Shown piece by piece: positions 34,812-43,417 of a DNA stretch of 64,000 nucleotides. A program made the position numbers and the translations under genes. This stretch comes from Bog-756 sp963777665. Its GTDB lineage: Bacteria > Actinomycetota > Acidimicrobiia > Acidimicrobiales > RAAP-2. How positions within the stretch are numbered: the first letter of the stretch is position 1; the number at the start of each line of letters is the position of its first letter. The stretch spans positions 124,001 through 188,000 of the forward strand of contig CAVZRJ010000005.1 of NCBI GenBank assembly GCA_963777665.1, written 5' to 3'. The notes below the pieces were generated by a model. That model saw only the letters and a program-made list of their open reading frames with translations, searched no databases and had not been told where the DNA came from.

Positions 34812-36014
34812 ATGGCTGACACCCGACCGGTCGAGCAGTGGGAGACCGACTTCGATGTCATGGACCCGGCGTATGTGGCCGACCCCTTCCGCATCTGGGA
34901 CGACCTGCGCGCGACCTGTCCGATCGCCCACACCGAGCGCCGCGGGAGCACCTGGCTCCCGACCCGCTACCAGGACGTGGTCGATCTGGCCCATGACATC
35001 GAGCACTTCAGCTCGTTGGACATCGTGGTCATCCCCTTCGAGGGCGAGCCCCCCGAGGACCCGGTCATGCCCTACGGCGTGCCACCCATCTCCTCGGATC
35101 CGCCGCTGCACACCTGGACCCGACGCCTCCTCCTCCCGTGGTTCTCCCACCGCAAGGTGGAGAGCTACGAACCGATGACCCGCGAGCTCTGTGCCGGGCT
35201 GGTCGACGGCTTCATCGCGGACGGCCACGCAGACGCGGGCAGGGACTACGCGCAGCAGATCCCCGTCCGGATCATCGCCTCGATCCTCGGCGTGCCGACT
35301 TCGCTGTCGGACACCTTCACCGGCTGGGTTCGGGCCGTGCTCGAGTTCGCCGACGACCCGGAGCGGCGCCAGGAGGGGACACAGGCACTCATCACCTACT
35401 TCGTCGAGGAGGTGGGCCGGCGGCGCGACCAGCCGGGGGACGACCTGCTCAGCGAGCTGCTCCACACCGAGATCGACGGTGAGCAGATCGAGGACGCGGT
35501 GGTGCTCGGTGTCGCTGCCCTCACCCTCGTCGCCGGGGTGGACACCACCTGGAGCGCGATCGGGTCCTCGCTCTGGCACCTCGCCACCCATCCCGATGAC
35601 GCCAAGACCCTGGCGACCGATCCCGCGGCGATGCCGCTGGCCATCGAGGAGCTGTTGCGGGCCTACTCGCCGGTGACCATGGCCCGGGTCGTGACCGGGG
35701 ATGTCGACTTCCGCGGCTGCCCGATGGCAGAGGGGGACAAGGTGCTGATGAACTTCCCCGCGGCCAACCGCGACCCGGCGGCGTTCGAGGACCCGGCCCG
35801 GGTCATCCTGGACCGGGCCCACAACCGCCATGTGGCGTTCGGTTCGGGCATCCACCGCTGCGCGGGCTCGAATCTCGCACGGATGGAGCTGCGCGTGGCG
35901 CTCGAGGAGTGGCTCAAACGGATCCCGGAGTTCAGGCTCGCCGACGGGCCGGAAGTGACCTGGGCCGGCGGCCAGGTCCGCGGACCGCGCCGCGTGCCGG
36001 TGGTGTTCCCGTGA
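34812..36014 (+). CDS. Cytochrome P450 (second tandem copy)
   Basis: A 400-residue P450 with the same motifs as its neighbour: AGVDTTWSAIG, EELLR and FGSGIHRCAGSNLAR. It differs mainly in residues 20-130 and 170-200, the substrate-recognition areas, while the C-terminal third is almost identical in both protein and DNA, which suggests recent duplication or gene conversion. The stop overlaps the GTG of a 3Fe-4S ferredoxin gene, its probable electron donor. The substrate is not evident; the steroid and acyl-CoA genes around it suggest a terpenoid, steroid or fatty acid. Confidence 0.92.
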   Translation: MADTRPVEQWETDFDVMDPAYVADPFRIWDDLRATCPIAHTERRGSTWLPTRYQDVVDLAHDIEHFSSLDIVVIPFEGEPPEDPVMPYGVPPISSDPPLHTWTRRLLLPWFSHRKVESYEPMTRELCAGLVDGFIADGHADAGRDYAQQIPVRIIASILGVPTSLSDTFTGWVRAVLEFADDPERRQEGTQALITYFVEEVGRRRDQPGDDLLSELLHTEIDGEQIEDAVVLGVAALTLVAGVDTTWSAIGSSLWHLATHPDDAKTLATDPAAMPLAIEELLRAYSPVTMARVVTGDVDFRGCPMAEGDKVLMNFPAANRDPAAFEDPARVILDRAHNRHVAFGSGIHRCAGSNLARMELRVALEEWLKRIPEFRLADGPEVTWAGGQVRGPRRVPVVFP

Positions 36015-36208
36015 GGATCCGGGTGGACGCGGACAAGTGCACGGGGCACGCCCGCTGTTACGGCCTCGCCCCGGAGCTGTTCTCGGTCGACGACTACGGC
36101 CTCTCGTCGGTCGTGGGAGACGGGACCGTCCCGCCGGCGCTCGAGGACAAGGCGCGCCTGGCCATCGCCAACTGCCCCGAGTTCGCCATCGAGGAGATCC
36201 CGGACTGA
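36011..36208 (+). CDS. [3Fe-4S] ferredoxin
   Basis: A 65-residue ferredoxin of the P450-partner type. Cluster ligands are the two Cys of CTGHARC near residues 10-16 and the Cys of NCPEFAIE near 55. The second Cys of a 4Fe-4S motif is replaced (a His lies in the CxxH position), so a 3Fe-4S cluster is expected, as in mycobacterial P450 redox partners. The GTG overlaps the P450 stop (GTGA), which makes the pair functionally linked. The FAD reductase at 3.0-4.3 kb is a candidate donor. Confidence 0.9.
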   Translation: MRIRVDADKCTGHARCYGLAPELFSVDDYGLSSVVGDGTVPPALEDKARLAIANCPEFAIEEIPD

Positions 36209-36240
36209 GTCGGCAGTGGGCCGTCGACCGAGGAGGACCG

Positions 36241-37276
36241 ATGCGTCTGGGAAACATGTACGGACCGGACGCCACCTTCGCAGGCGTGCCGAAGGCTGAC
36301 CTCGACGACCCGGCCAGCTACGCCGACGCTGCCGCGGTGATCCTCGGTGCCCCCTTCGACGGCGGCACCAGCCACCGGCCGGGGTGCCGCTTCGGTCCAC
36401 AGGCCATCCGCTTCACCGACTACCTGCCCCACGACGGCTCACGGCCGCACCTGGCCCTCGGGGTGGACCCGCTCGCCGAGCTCGGCGTGGTCGACGTCGG
36501 GGACGTCGAGATGCCGTCGGGCGACACGGACACCTCGGTGGCCCGGCTCGAGGAAGCGGTCGCCACCATAGCTGCGAGCGGCGCGGTCCCGGTCGTGCTC
36601 GGCGGCGACCACACGATCGCCTGGCCCGACGCCACCGGGGTGGCCCGGCACGTCGGCTGGGGTCGGGTCTCCATGATCCACTTCGACGCCCACGCCGACA
36701 CCGCCGACACCCAGTTCGGGTCGCTGGTCGGGCACGGCACCCCGATGCGGCGTCTGATCGAGTCGGGGGCGGTGCGGGGTGACCGCTTCCTCCAGATCGG
36801 GCTGCGTGGCTACTGGCCGGGCCCCGAGACACTCGACTGGATGGCCGGACAGGGCATCCGCAGCTACGAGATGAGCGAGGTGACCGACCGGGGGCTCGAC
36901 GCCTGCCTGACCGAGGCGTTCGTGACCGCGACCGACGAGTGCGACGCGGTCTTCCTCTCGGTCGACGTCGACGTGGTCGACCCCGGGTCGGCACCGGCCA
37001 CCGGCACGCCCGAGCCCGGCGGGTTGAGCCCGCGTGGACCTGTTGGACGCGGTCCGTCGTACCGCCATGACGCTCCCGGTCGGGGGTGTCGACATCGTCG
37101 AGCTCTCGCCGCCGCACGACCACGCCGAGGTGACCGCGTACCTCGCCAACCGCATCGTGCTCGAAGTGCTCTCCGGCATCGCCTGGAGGCGGGCGAAGCA
37201 GGCCGGACGTCCCGTGCGTCTCCCGGCCGACCCCCTGCTCGATCGCAAGAGTGGCCGCCGACCCCGACCCGGTTAG
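36241..37276 (+). CDS. Agmatinase / ureohydrolase family protein (frameshifted)
   Basis: A metal-dependent amidinohydrolase of the arginase/agmatinase family. Dimanganese motifs are GGDHTIAW near residue 120, HFDAHADTAD near 143 and SVDVDVVDPGSAP near 240, all complete. The family TGTPEPGG is present but preceded by APA rather than APG. The frame breaks at about 37030, where one extra G in CCGCGTGG would explain it, and continues as DLLDAVRRTAMTLP to 37276. The start at 36241 follows GAGGA, 32 bp after the ferredoxin. Substrates in this family vary (agmatine, guanidinobutyrate, formiminoglutamate), so none is assigned. Confidence 0.82.
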
Positions 37277-38481
37277 GAGAGCCGCTCGACGATCATGGCC
37301 ATGCCCTGACCGCCCCCGACGCACATCGACTCGAGACCGATGGTCTTGCCGGTGTCCTCGAGCGCGTTGAGCAGTGTGGTCATGATGCGCGCCCCGGTCT
37401 GGCCGAAGGGGTGCCCGAGGGCGATCGCGCCGCCCCGGACGTTGAGCTTGTCCCACCCGATGCCCAGCTCCTGAGCAGAGGGGACGACCTGGGCCGCGAA
37501 GGCCTCGTTGATCTCGACCAGGTCGATGTCGTCGATGGTCATGCCGGCCCGTGCCAGGGCCTGACGGATGGCGCCCACCGGTCCGAGTCCCATGATCTCG
37601 GGGTCGAGGGCGGAGACGCCGCTGGCGACGATGCGGGCGAGCGGGGCGATCCCGAGCTCCCGGGCCCTGGTGTCGCTCATGACCACGACAGCGGCGGCAC
37701 CGTCGTTGAGCGGGCAGGCGTTTCCGGCGGTGACCGTGCCACCCTCCCGGAAGACCGGCCTGAGTTGGGAGAGACCCTCGAGGGTGGTGCCGGGCCGGGG
37801 CCCGTCGTCCTTGGTCACCACCGTGCCGTCGGCGAGGGTCACCGGGATGATCTCCCGCTCGAAGAACCCGGATTCCTGGGCGGCCACGGCCCGGGTCTGG
37901 GACTGGAGCGCGAACTCGTCCTGCTCCTCGCGGCTGACCTTCTTGTACTCGGCGACGTTCTCGGCGGTCTGGCCCATGGCGATGTAGATGTCGGGCAGCG
38001 CCCCCACCAGCGGGATCCACGGATCACCGGCGGCCGGGGTGCGAGCGGTCGTACGGGCCTCGGCCTCGGCGAAGGACTCGTTGTGCGGGCCGACGTCCGC
38101 GGCGCCTTTGTTGTATCGGCTGACCGTCTCGACGCCGGCGGCAACGAACACGTCCCCCTCGCCGGCCTTGATCGCGTGCGCGGCCATCCGGATGGTCTGC
38201 AGCGACGACGAGCAGTAACGGTTGACCGTCACCCCGGGCACCTCGGGCAGGCCGGCCAGTAGCGCGGCCACCCGGGCCACGTTGTACCCGGCCTCACCCG
38301 CCGGCTGACCGCACCCGAGGATGACGTCCTCGACTTGCTGCGGGTCGAGCGCGGGGACCCTGGCCAGGACCTCGCCGATGACCAGGGCGGCCAGGTCGTC
38401 GGGACGGCACTCGACGAGCGATCCCTTGTTGGCCCGCCCGATCGGGGTCCGACCGGCGGCGACGATGACTGCTTCGGGCAT
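37273..38481 (-). CDS. Acetyl-CoA acyltransferase (thiolase)
   Basis: A 402-residue thiolase that splits or forms 3-ketoacyl-CoA. The nucleophilic Cys lies in VNRYCSSSLQTIRMA near residue 90, the NEAFAAQ motif near 325, the His in GHPFGQTGAR near 360, and the second Cys in CVGGGQG near 390. It resembles the mycobacterial FadA5/FadA6 thiolases of steroid side-chain and ring degradation. The gene is divergent from an acyl-CoA dehydrogenase pair, and the 317-bp gap between them holds two palindromic sites, one matching the KstR consensus. It overlaps the agmatinase end by 4 bp. Confidence 0.93.
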   Translation of the reverse strand: MPEAVIVAAGRTPIGRANKGSLVECRPDDLAALVIGEVLARVPALDPQQVEDVILGCGQPAGEAGYNVARVAALLAGLPEVPGVTVNRYCSSSLQTIRMAAHAIKAGEGDVFVAAGVETVSRYNKGAADVGPHNESFAEAEARTTARTPAAGDPWIPLVGALPDIYIAMGQTAENVAEYKKVSREEQDEFALQSQTRAVAAQESGFFEREIIPVTLADGTVVTKDDGPRPGTTLEGLSQLRPVFREGGTVTAGNACPLNDGAAAVVVMSDTRARELGIAPLARIVASGVSALDPEIMGLGPVGAIRQALARAGMTIDDIDLVEINEAFAAQVVPSAQELGIGWDKLNVRGGAIALGHPFGQTGARIMTTLLNALEDTGKTIGLESMCVGGGQGMAMIVERLS

Positions 38482-38523
38482 GTGGTGCTCCTCGGGACGG
38501 GCGGCGGTCCGAGCCGCGTCAAC

Positions 38524-38537
38524 TTACCGGACGGTAA
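38524..38537. promoter_or_regulatory. Inverted repeat TTACCG-GA-CGGTAA
   Basis: A 6-bp perfect inverted repeat with a 2-bp centre, 43 bp upstream of the thiolase start. Size and symmetry fit a TetR-family operator. I do not recognise the regulator. Confidence 0.5.
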
Positions 38538-38671
38538 CCCTAGCGGACCACCACCAGGGCCCCTCCGGCCGACTGTCGGCAGGCTACCGGGTCGGCCCGG
38601 GATCCGGTGGGCCCGAGCGCCGCGGTGGCGGTCGCCCGCCGCTGACCAGGTGGCGCCGACCGTGGACCGAA

Positions 38672-38685
38672 TGTAACGTGTTCTA
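38672..38685. promoter_or_regulatory. KstR-type operator (TGTAACGTGTTCTA)
   Basis: The sequence fits TnnAACnnGTTnnA, the published 14-bp consensus of KstR, the TetR repressor of cholesterol catabolism in mycobacteria and rhodococci, at all eight fixed positions. In such GC-rich DNA a chance match is unlikely (an A/T at six of eight fixed positions). It lies 113 bp before an acyl-CoA dehydrogenase and 190 bp before a FadA5-like thiolase, gene types KstR controls elsewhere. Confidence 0.65.
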
Positions 38686-38798
38686 GTCGCGCCGCGACCG
38701 TCCAGCGCTGCGCGCCGGAGCGACGGACACCGGGAGCGGGAGAAGCGACGCCCACCCGCTCCGGCACACGGCAGGCAGTGACGATCGGGAGGGACCTC

Positions 38799-39977
38799 AT
38801 GGAGATCGGCTACACCGAGGAGCACGAGGATCTCCGTAACCGTCTCCGTGCGTACTACGCCACGCTGTTGACGCCCGAGGTCGAGGCGACGCTGGCCGGC
38901 AGCCACGGCATCGGGCCGGACATGCGCCGGGTGGTGAAGCAGATGGCCACCGACGGGTGGCTCGGGATCGGCTGGCCGAAGGAGTGGGGCGGGCAGGGAC
39001 GCGGTCCGATCGAGCAGTTCATCTTCTTCGACGAGTCGATGCGGGCCGGCGCGCCGGTGCCCATGCTCACCATCAACACCGTCGGTCCGACCATCATGCA
39101 GTTCGGGACACAGGAGCAGAAGGAGTTCTTCCTGCCCAAGATCCTGGCCGGCGACATCCACTTCTGCATCGGCTACACGGAGCCGGAGTCGGGCACCGAC
39201 CTGGCCTCGCTGCAGACCCGGGCGGTGCGCGACGGGGACGAGTACGTGATCAACGGCCAGAAGATCTACACGTCGCTGGCCGGCGACGCCGACTACATCT
39301 GGCTGGCGACCCGCACCGATCCCGAGGTGGCCAAGCACAAGGGCATCTCGATGTTCATCGTGCCCATGGACACCCCGGGGATCAAGGTCGTCCCGATGCA
39401 CCTGCTCGGTGACCACAACATCAACTACACATTCTACGAGGACGTCCGGGTCCCGGCGTCGAACCTGGTCGGCGGCGAGAACCAGGGATGGTCGCTCATC
39501 ACCAATCAGCTCAACCACGAGCGGGTCACCCTGTGCTCCCCGGGCATCATCGAGCGGGCCCTCGACCGACGTCCGGGCGTGGGCCCAGGCGACCAAGCTC
39601 GCCGACGGCCGCAGGGTCATCGACCAGGAGTGGGTCCAGGTCCACCTGGCCCGTATCCACGCCCGGCTCGAGTTCCTCCGGCTGATCAACTGGAAGGTGG
39701 CCTGGAGCGCCACCCAGGGCACGCTCGACGTGGCCGACGCGTCGACCATCAAGGTCTTCGGCACCGAGTTCTACATGGAGGCCTTCCGCTTGCTGATGGA
39801 GGTCGTCGGTCAGGCCGGCTACCTGGCCAAGGGCTCGCCCCGAGGCCGTGCTGGCCGGGCGGCTCGAGATGTACGCCGCGGAGCATGGTCATCCTCACCT
39901 TCGGCGGCGGCACCAACGAGATCCAGCGGGACCTCATCGCCATCTTCGGCCTGGGCATGCCCCGGTCGCTGCGGTAG
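38799..39977 (+). CDS. Acyl-CoA dehydrogenase, large-type FadE (frameshifted)
   Basis: An acyl-CoA dehydrogenase of about 393 residues. The start MEIGYTEEHEDLRNRLRAYY, WPKEWGGQGRGPIEQF and CIGYTEPESGTDLASLQTRA near residue 125 are typical of the alpha subunit of mycobacterial heteromeric steroid dehydrogenases such as FadE26/FadE28. The frame breaks near 39568, 39838 and 39888; similarity continues through VFGTEFYMEAFRLLMEVVG and ends FGGGTNEIQRDLIAIFGLGM at 39977. The ATG at 38799 follows GGGAGGGACC. The next gene codes for a second, shorter dehydrogenase, as in the two-subunit enzymes. Confidence 0.8.
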   Translation: MEIGYTEEHEDLRNRLRAYYATLLTPEVEATLAGSHGIGPDMRRVVKQMATDGWLGIGWPKEWGGQGRGPIEQFIFFDESMRAGAPVPMLTINTVGPTIMQFGTQEQKEFFLPKILAGDIHFCIGYTEPESGTDLASLQTRAVRDGDEYVINGQKIYTSLAGDADYIWLATRTDPEVAKHKGISMFIVPMDTPGIKVVPMHLLGDHNINYTFYEDVRVPASNLVGGENQGWSLITNQLNHERVTLCSPGIIERALDRRPGVGPGDQARRRPQGHRPGVGPGPPGPYPRPARVPPADQLEGGLERHPGHARRGRRVDHQGLRHRVLHGGLPLADGGRRSGRLPGQGLAPRPCWPGGSRCTPRSMVILTFGGGTNEIQRDLIAIFGLGMPRSLR

Positions 39978-40006
39978 TCCCGGGCACCAAGAGGAGAGAG
40001 CGAACC

Positions 40007-41137
40007 ATGGATTTCTCATTCAGCGAGGAGCAGGAGACGGTCCGCTCCCTGGCCGACCGCATCCTGACCGATCTGTCGACCCACGAGCGGCTGCGCGAGC
40101 TCGAGGCCGAGCCCGATGGTGACCGGTTCGACCGCAAGCTCTGGTCCGAGCTGGCGTCGGCCGGGCTCCTCGGCATCTCGCTCCCCGAGGACGTCGGCGG
40201 AGCGGGGCTCGGCTTCGTCGAGACCGGGCTCGTCGCCGAGGCGGTCGGCCGTACCGCCGCATACGTGCCCGTCGTGGAGACCCTGGCCGCCGCGGCTCCG
40301 GCCATCGCCCGGTTCGGGACCCCGGACCAGCGCCGAGCGGTGGCTTCCCGGTGTGGTCGCAGGTGACACGGTGCTCACCACCGCCCTGGTCGAGTTGGGC
40401 GGGAGCCCCCTCGCGCCCTCGACCGTGGCCGAGCGGGACGGCGACGGCTTGGGTGCTGACCGGCACCAAGTCCTGCGTGCCCTCCGGAACGGTGGCCGAC
40501 GCGGTGCTGGTGCCCGCCCGCGTCGAGCCCGACGGCCTCGGCGTCTTCCTGGTCCCGACCGGGACCGACGGGGTGGGCGTCGAGCGCCAGGTGGCCAACA
40601 CCGGGCAGCCCGAGGGGCTGTTCACCTTCACCGGGGCGCGGGTCGGTCCCGAGTCGCTGCTCGGCTCGCTCGAGGACGGCCCCGCCGTGGTCGGTTGGCT
40701 GGTCCAGCGCAGCACCACCGCACTCGCGCTCGTCGAAGCCGGTGCGGCCGCCGCGTCGATCGCCCTCGTCGCCGAGTACACGAAGACCCGGGAGCAGTTC
40801 GGCAAGCCGATCGCCACCTTCCAGGCCGTCGGTCAGCGGGCGGCCGACGCCTACGTCGACGCCGAGGCGATCCGGCTGACCGCCTGGCAGGCCGCCTGGC
40901 GGATCTCGGAGGGCCTGCCCGCCGACAAGGAGGTGGCCGTGGCCAAGTTCTGGGCCGCCGACGGCGGCCAGCGGGTGGTCCATGCGGCCGTCCACCTCCA
41001 CGGCGGCGTCGGGGTCGACCGCGACTACCCGCTCCACCGGTATCTTCCTGATGACCAAGCACATCGAGCTCACGTTGGGCGGCGCCACCGACCAACTGCT
41101 CCGACTCGGGGCCACCCTGGCGGCCGAGCCGGCCTGA
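40007..41137 (+). CDS. Acyl-CoA dehydrogenase, second subunit type (frameshifted)
   Basis: A dehydrogenase of about 377 residues starting MDFSFSEEQETVRSLADRIL, with LPEDVGGAGLGFVETGLVAEA near residue 65, VAEYTKTREQFGKPIATFQA near 258 and HLHGGVGVDRDYPLHRYF-like near 330. The frame breaks near 40340, 40447 and 41042 and ends LRLGATLAAEPA at 41137. The active-site region resembles the beta subunit (FadE27/FadE29 type) of heteromeric steroid acyl-CoA dehydrogenases, in which only one subunit supplies the catalytic Glu. A GAGGAGAG site precedes the ATG, 29 bp after the first subunit gene. Confidence 0.8.
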
Positions 41138-41174
41138 GCACCCTCGACGGTACCCGGAGCCGGTCGCCGTGGTG

Positions 41175-42234
41175 ATGGCCAGCCGGCCCGGCGTCAGGCA
41201 CGCCCCGTGGCCGATCGCGACGGCGGACCTGGTCGGCCTCGCCGGGCAGATGGCGGTGGCCATGTTCCGGGTGCCGTTCCGCCGGCCGTGGGACGGCGAG
41301 GGGGACCTTCCCCACAATCTCGCCGTGCGCGCTGACCCGGGAGACCCTGCGGACCTTCATGGGCTACTCGTCGTCCTTGCCGATCGAGGAGTTCCGCTCG
41401 GTCGAGATGTTCCTCGACGAGCTCTGCGGGGTGGTGCTGCCCCCGGTCGTGCGCACCCTGGAGGTCTCCCAGGAGGCGAGCATCATCGCCGGGGTGCCGG
41501 GTAGCTGGTTCCGTCCGAGGTCCGGTCGGAGCGGGGGCACCATGCTCTATCTCCACGGCGGCGGCTACATCGGGACCTCGCCGAAGATGTACAGCGTCTT
41601 TGCCGCCTGGTTGGCCCGCAGGACCGGGTGCGACGTCTTCGTGGCCGACTTGCGGCTCGCGCCGGAGTTCCCGTTCCCGGCCAGCCTGGAGGATGCCGTA
41701 CTGGTCCTCGAGGCGCTCGTCACCGGCGGGGTCGACCCGGCCCGGGTGGTGGTGGCCGGCGACTCGAGCGGAGGTGGCCTCGCCACGTCGCTCGTCTACT
41801 CGATGGTCCGCACCGAGCATCGGCCGGTGGCCGGCGTGGTGCTCTTCTCCCCGGAGGTCAGCCTGCGGCTCGACCAGCCCTCGGTCGCCGCGAACGCCGA
41901 TCGGGACATCCTGCCCTGGAACATCCCGACCGCCTCGTACCTCCACGGGGTCGACCCGGATTCGCCCGCTGTCTCGGCGGTCGACCAGGACCTCAGCCGG
42001 TGGCCGCCAACGTTCGTGTCCTTTGGGGCCGACGAGATGCTGCGCGACGCGATCCGCGAGTTCGTCGGACACCTCGAGGCCGCCGGGGTCCGGACGGTGG
42101 CGCTCGAGGAGCCGGGGATGTTCCACGTCTTCCCGATCCTGATGCCCTGGGCCGAGGGGAGCCGCAGGGCCTACCGCGAGGTCGGCGAGTTCGTGCGCGG
42201 ACTCCTCGCCCAAGCGCCGGGCGCCGGCCGGTGA
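41175..42234 (+). CDS. Alpha/beta hydrolase, HSL-family esterase/lipase (frameshifted)
   Basis: A hydrolase of about 350 residues. The oxyanion-hole HGGG motif is in YLHGGGYIGTSP, the nucleophilic Ser in VAGDSSGGGLATS, the Asp in FVSFGADEM and the His in MFHVFPILMPWAEGS, so the catalytic machinery is whole and belongs to the hormone-sensitive-lipase family. The 50 N-terminal residues, with VGLAGQMAVAMFRVPF, lie in another frame before a break near 41330. The start is one of ATG 41175, GTG 41172 or GTG 41169. It lies in the catabolic operon after the dehydrogenase pair, and its stop overlaps the next gene. Confidence 0.78.
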
Positions 42235-42713
42235 GTCTCTCGGTCTCCCACATCGGGATCTGCGTCTCCGACCTCGAGTGCTCCCTCCGGTTCTACCGCG
42301 ACGGCCTCGGCTTCGAGGAGGTGGGCTCCCACGAGGTAGGGGGGGAGTTCGCCGCGCTCATGGAGGTCGAGGGGGTGCGCCTGCGCTCGCGGATGGTCCG
42401 TCGGGACGGGGTCACCCTCGAGCTGCTGGCCTTCGACGCACCCGGCACCACCGGCGGGCCCGATCGGCGGCCCATGAACAGGCTGGGCCTCACCCATCTC
42501 TCCCTCCGGGTGGACGATCTCGAGGCGGTGGCCGCAACCGTCGGGGCGTTCGGCGGCAGCGTGGTGGCGTCGACCCGCACCACACTCGATCTCGGCGGCA
42601 CCCGGCTGGATTTCCTCTACTGCACCGACCCGGACGGGGTGCGCATCGAGCTCATGGACCTCGGAGCCGGCCGGGGACCGTTGTCGAGCCCGGCCGATCC
42701 TCTTGTACCGTGA
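42231..42713 (+). CDS. VOC-family (glyoxalase/bleomycin-resistance) protein
   Basis: A 160-residue vicinal-oxygen-chelate protein with two beta-alpha-beta-beta-beta units. The first starts SVSHIGICVSDLECSLRFYRDGLGF, with the metal His at residue 7; the second has LTHLSLRVDDLEAVAATV, and a metal Glu is in VRIELMDLG. Family members include methylmalonyl-CoA epimerase, glyoxalase I and dioxygenases. In a CoA-ester catabolic cluster an epimerase or dioxygenase role is possible, but not settled. The GTG overlaps the esterase stop (GTGA). Confidence 0.83.
   Translation: MSLSVSHIGICVSDLECSLRFYRDGLGFEEVGSHEVGGEFAALMEVEGVRLRSRMVRRDGVTLELLAFDAPGTTGGPDRRPMNRLGLTHLSLRVDDLEAVAATVGAFGGSVVASTRTTLDLGGTRLDFLYCTDPDGVRIELMDLGAGRGPLSSPADPLVP
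42706..42711 (+). promoter_or_regulatory. -10 element of a leaderless promoter (TACCGT)
   Basis: TACCGT, then six bases, then the GTG at 42718 of the rhodanese gene. The element overlaps the last codons of the VOC gene. Confidence 0.5.
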
Positions 42714-42717
42714 GACC

Positions 42718-43068
42718 GTGAGCGAGTCGCCGGTGGATGTGGTCGAGATCGAACCCGGGGATGCCGACCGGCTCACCCGGACGGGTGCCCTCCTGCTCGA
42801 CGTCCGCGAGGACGACGAGTGGTCGGCCGGGCACGCGCCGGCCGCAACCCACCTGGCCATGGGCCTCGTCCCCGACCGGATGGCCGACCTGCCTGCCGAC
42901 CGCACCATCCTGTGCCTCTGCCGGGTCGGCGGACGCTCCGGGTCGGTCGCCCTGCACCTTGCTGCTGCAGGATTCGACGTGCGCAACGTGGCTGGGGGCA
43001 TGCAGGCATGGGAGGCGCACGGCCTGCCGGTCGTCGTCGAGGGCGGCGCGGCCGGACGGGTCCTCTGA
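42718..43068 (+). CDS. Rhodanese-like sulfurtransferase
   Basis: A 116-residue single-domain rhodanese. LLDVREDDEWSAGHAPAATH near residue 25 is the family signature, and the active-site loop Cys is in ILCLCRVGGRSGSVA near 68. It probably moves sulfur from a persulfide or thiosulfate. The GTG at 42718 with a leaderless -10 is preferred to upstream TTG or GTG codons. The following gene encodes a DUF4031 protein. Confidence 0.88.
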   Translation: MSESPVDVVEIEPGDADRLTRTGALLLDVREDDEWSAGHAPAATHLAMGLVPDRMADLPADRTILCLCRVGGRSGSVALHLAAAGFDVRNVAGGMQAWEAHGLPVVVEGGAAGRVL

Positions 43069-43093
43069 GACTGACGATCGTCGGGGAGCTCCG

Positions 43094-43417
43094 GTGACGG
43101 TGTACCTCGACGACTGGCGCCAGCCCGCCCGGCTCGGGCCGATCGACGACCGCTGGTCCCACCTGGTGGCCGACACCGAGCAGGAGCTGCACGCCTTTGC
43201 CGCGGCGATGGGCATCCGTCGGGCGGCGTTCCAGGACCGCCGGGGCCGTCCCCATCACGCCCACTACGACCTGCCGGAGCGGGCACGGTCCAAGGCACTG
43301 GCCATGGGGGCCGTACCGGTGTCGTGGCGTGAGCTCGGGCGCATGCTCCGTGCCCGCCGCACCGCGGACCCCGCCCCGGTGGCCGCTGGGACGGACCGGG
43401 ACGGCGGGACCGGGTGA
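43094..43417 (+). CDS. DUF4031 domain-containing protein
   Basis: A 107-residue protein with MTVYLDDWR at the start, then WSHLVADTEQELHAFAAAMG and HAHYDLPERARSKALAMGA, which I recognise as the DUF4031 pattern. The function is unknown; these small proteins are common in actinobacteria. The GTG at 43094 gives the family N-terminus, and the stop overlaps the GTG of the next gene. A tail of about 15 residues is Gly and Asp rich. Confidence 0.8.
   Translation: MTVYLDDWRQPARLGPIDDRWSHLVADTEQELHAFAAAMGIRRAAFQDRRGRPHHAHYDLPERARSKALAMGAVPVSWRELGRMLRARRTADPAPVAAGTDRDGGTG

Larger units (their letters stand above)
38482..38798. promoter_or_regulatory. Divergent regulatory region with two operator-like palindromes
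   Basis: This 317-bp gap between the thiolase and acyl-CoA dehydrogenase genes has no convincing gene. It contains TTACCGGACGGTAA nearer the thiolase and a KstR-type site nearer the dehydrogenase, plus a GGGAGG ribosome-binding site just before the latter. Both operons are probably repressed until a CoA-thioester inducer accumulates. Confidence 0.6.

Noticed and set aside
37568..37987. Frame opposite the thiolase gene
   Set aside because: Antisense shadow with no recognisable domain.
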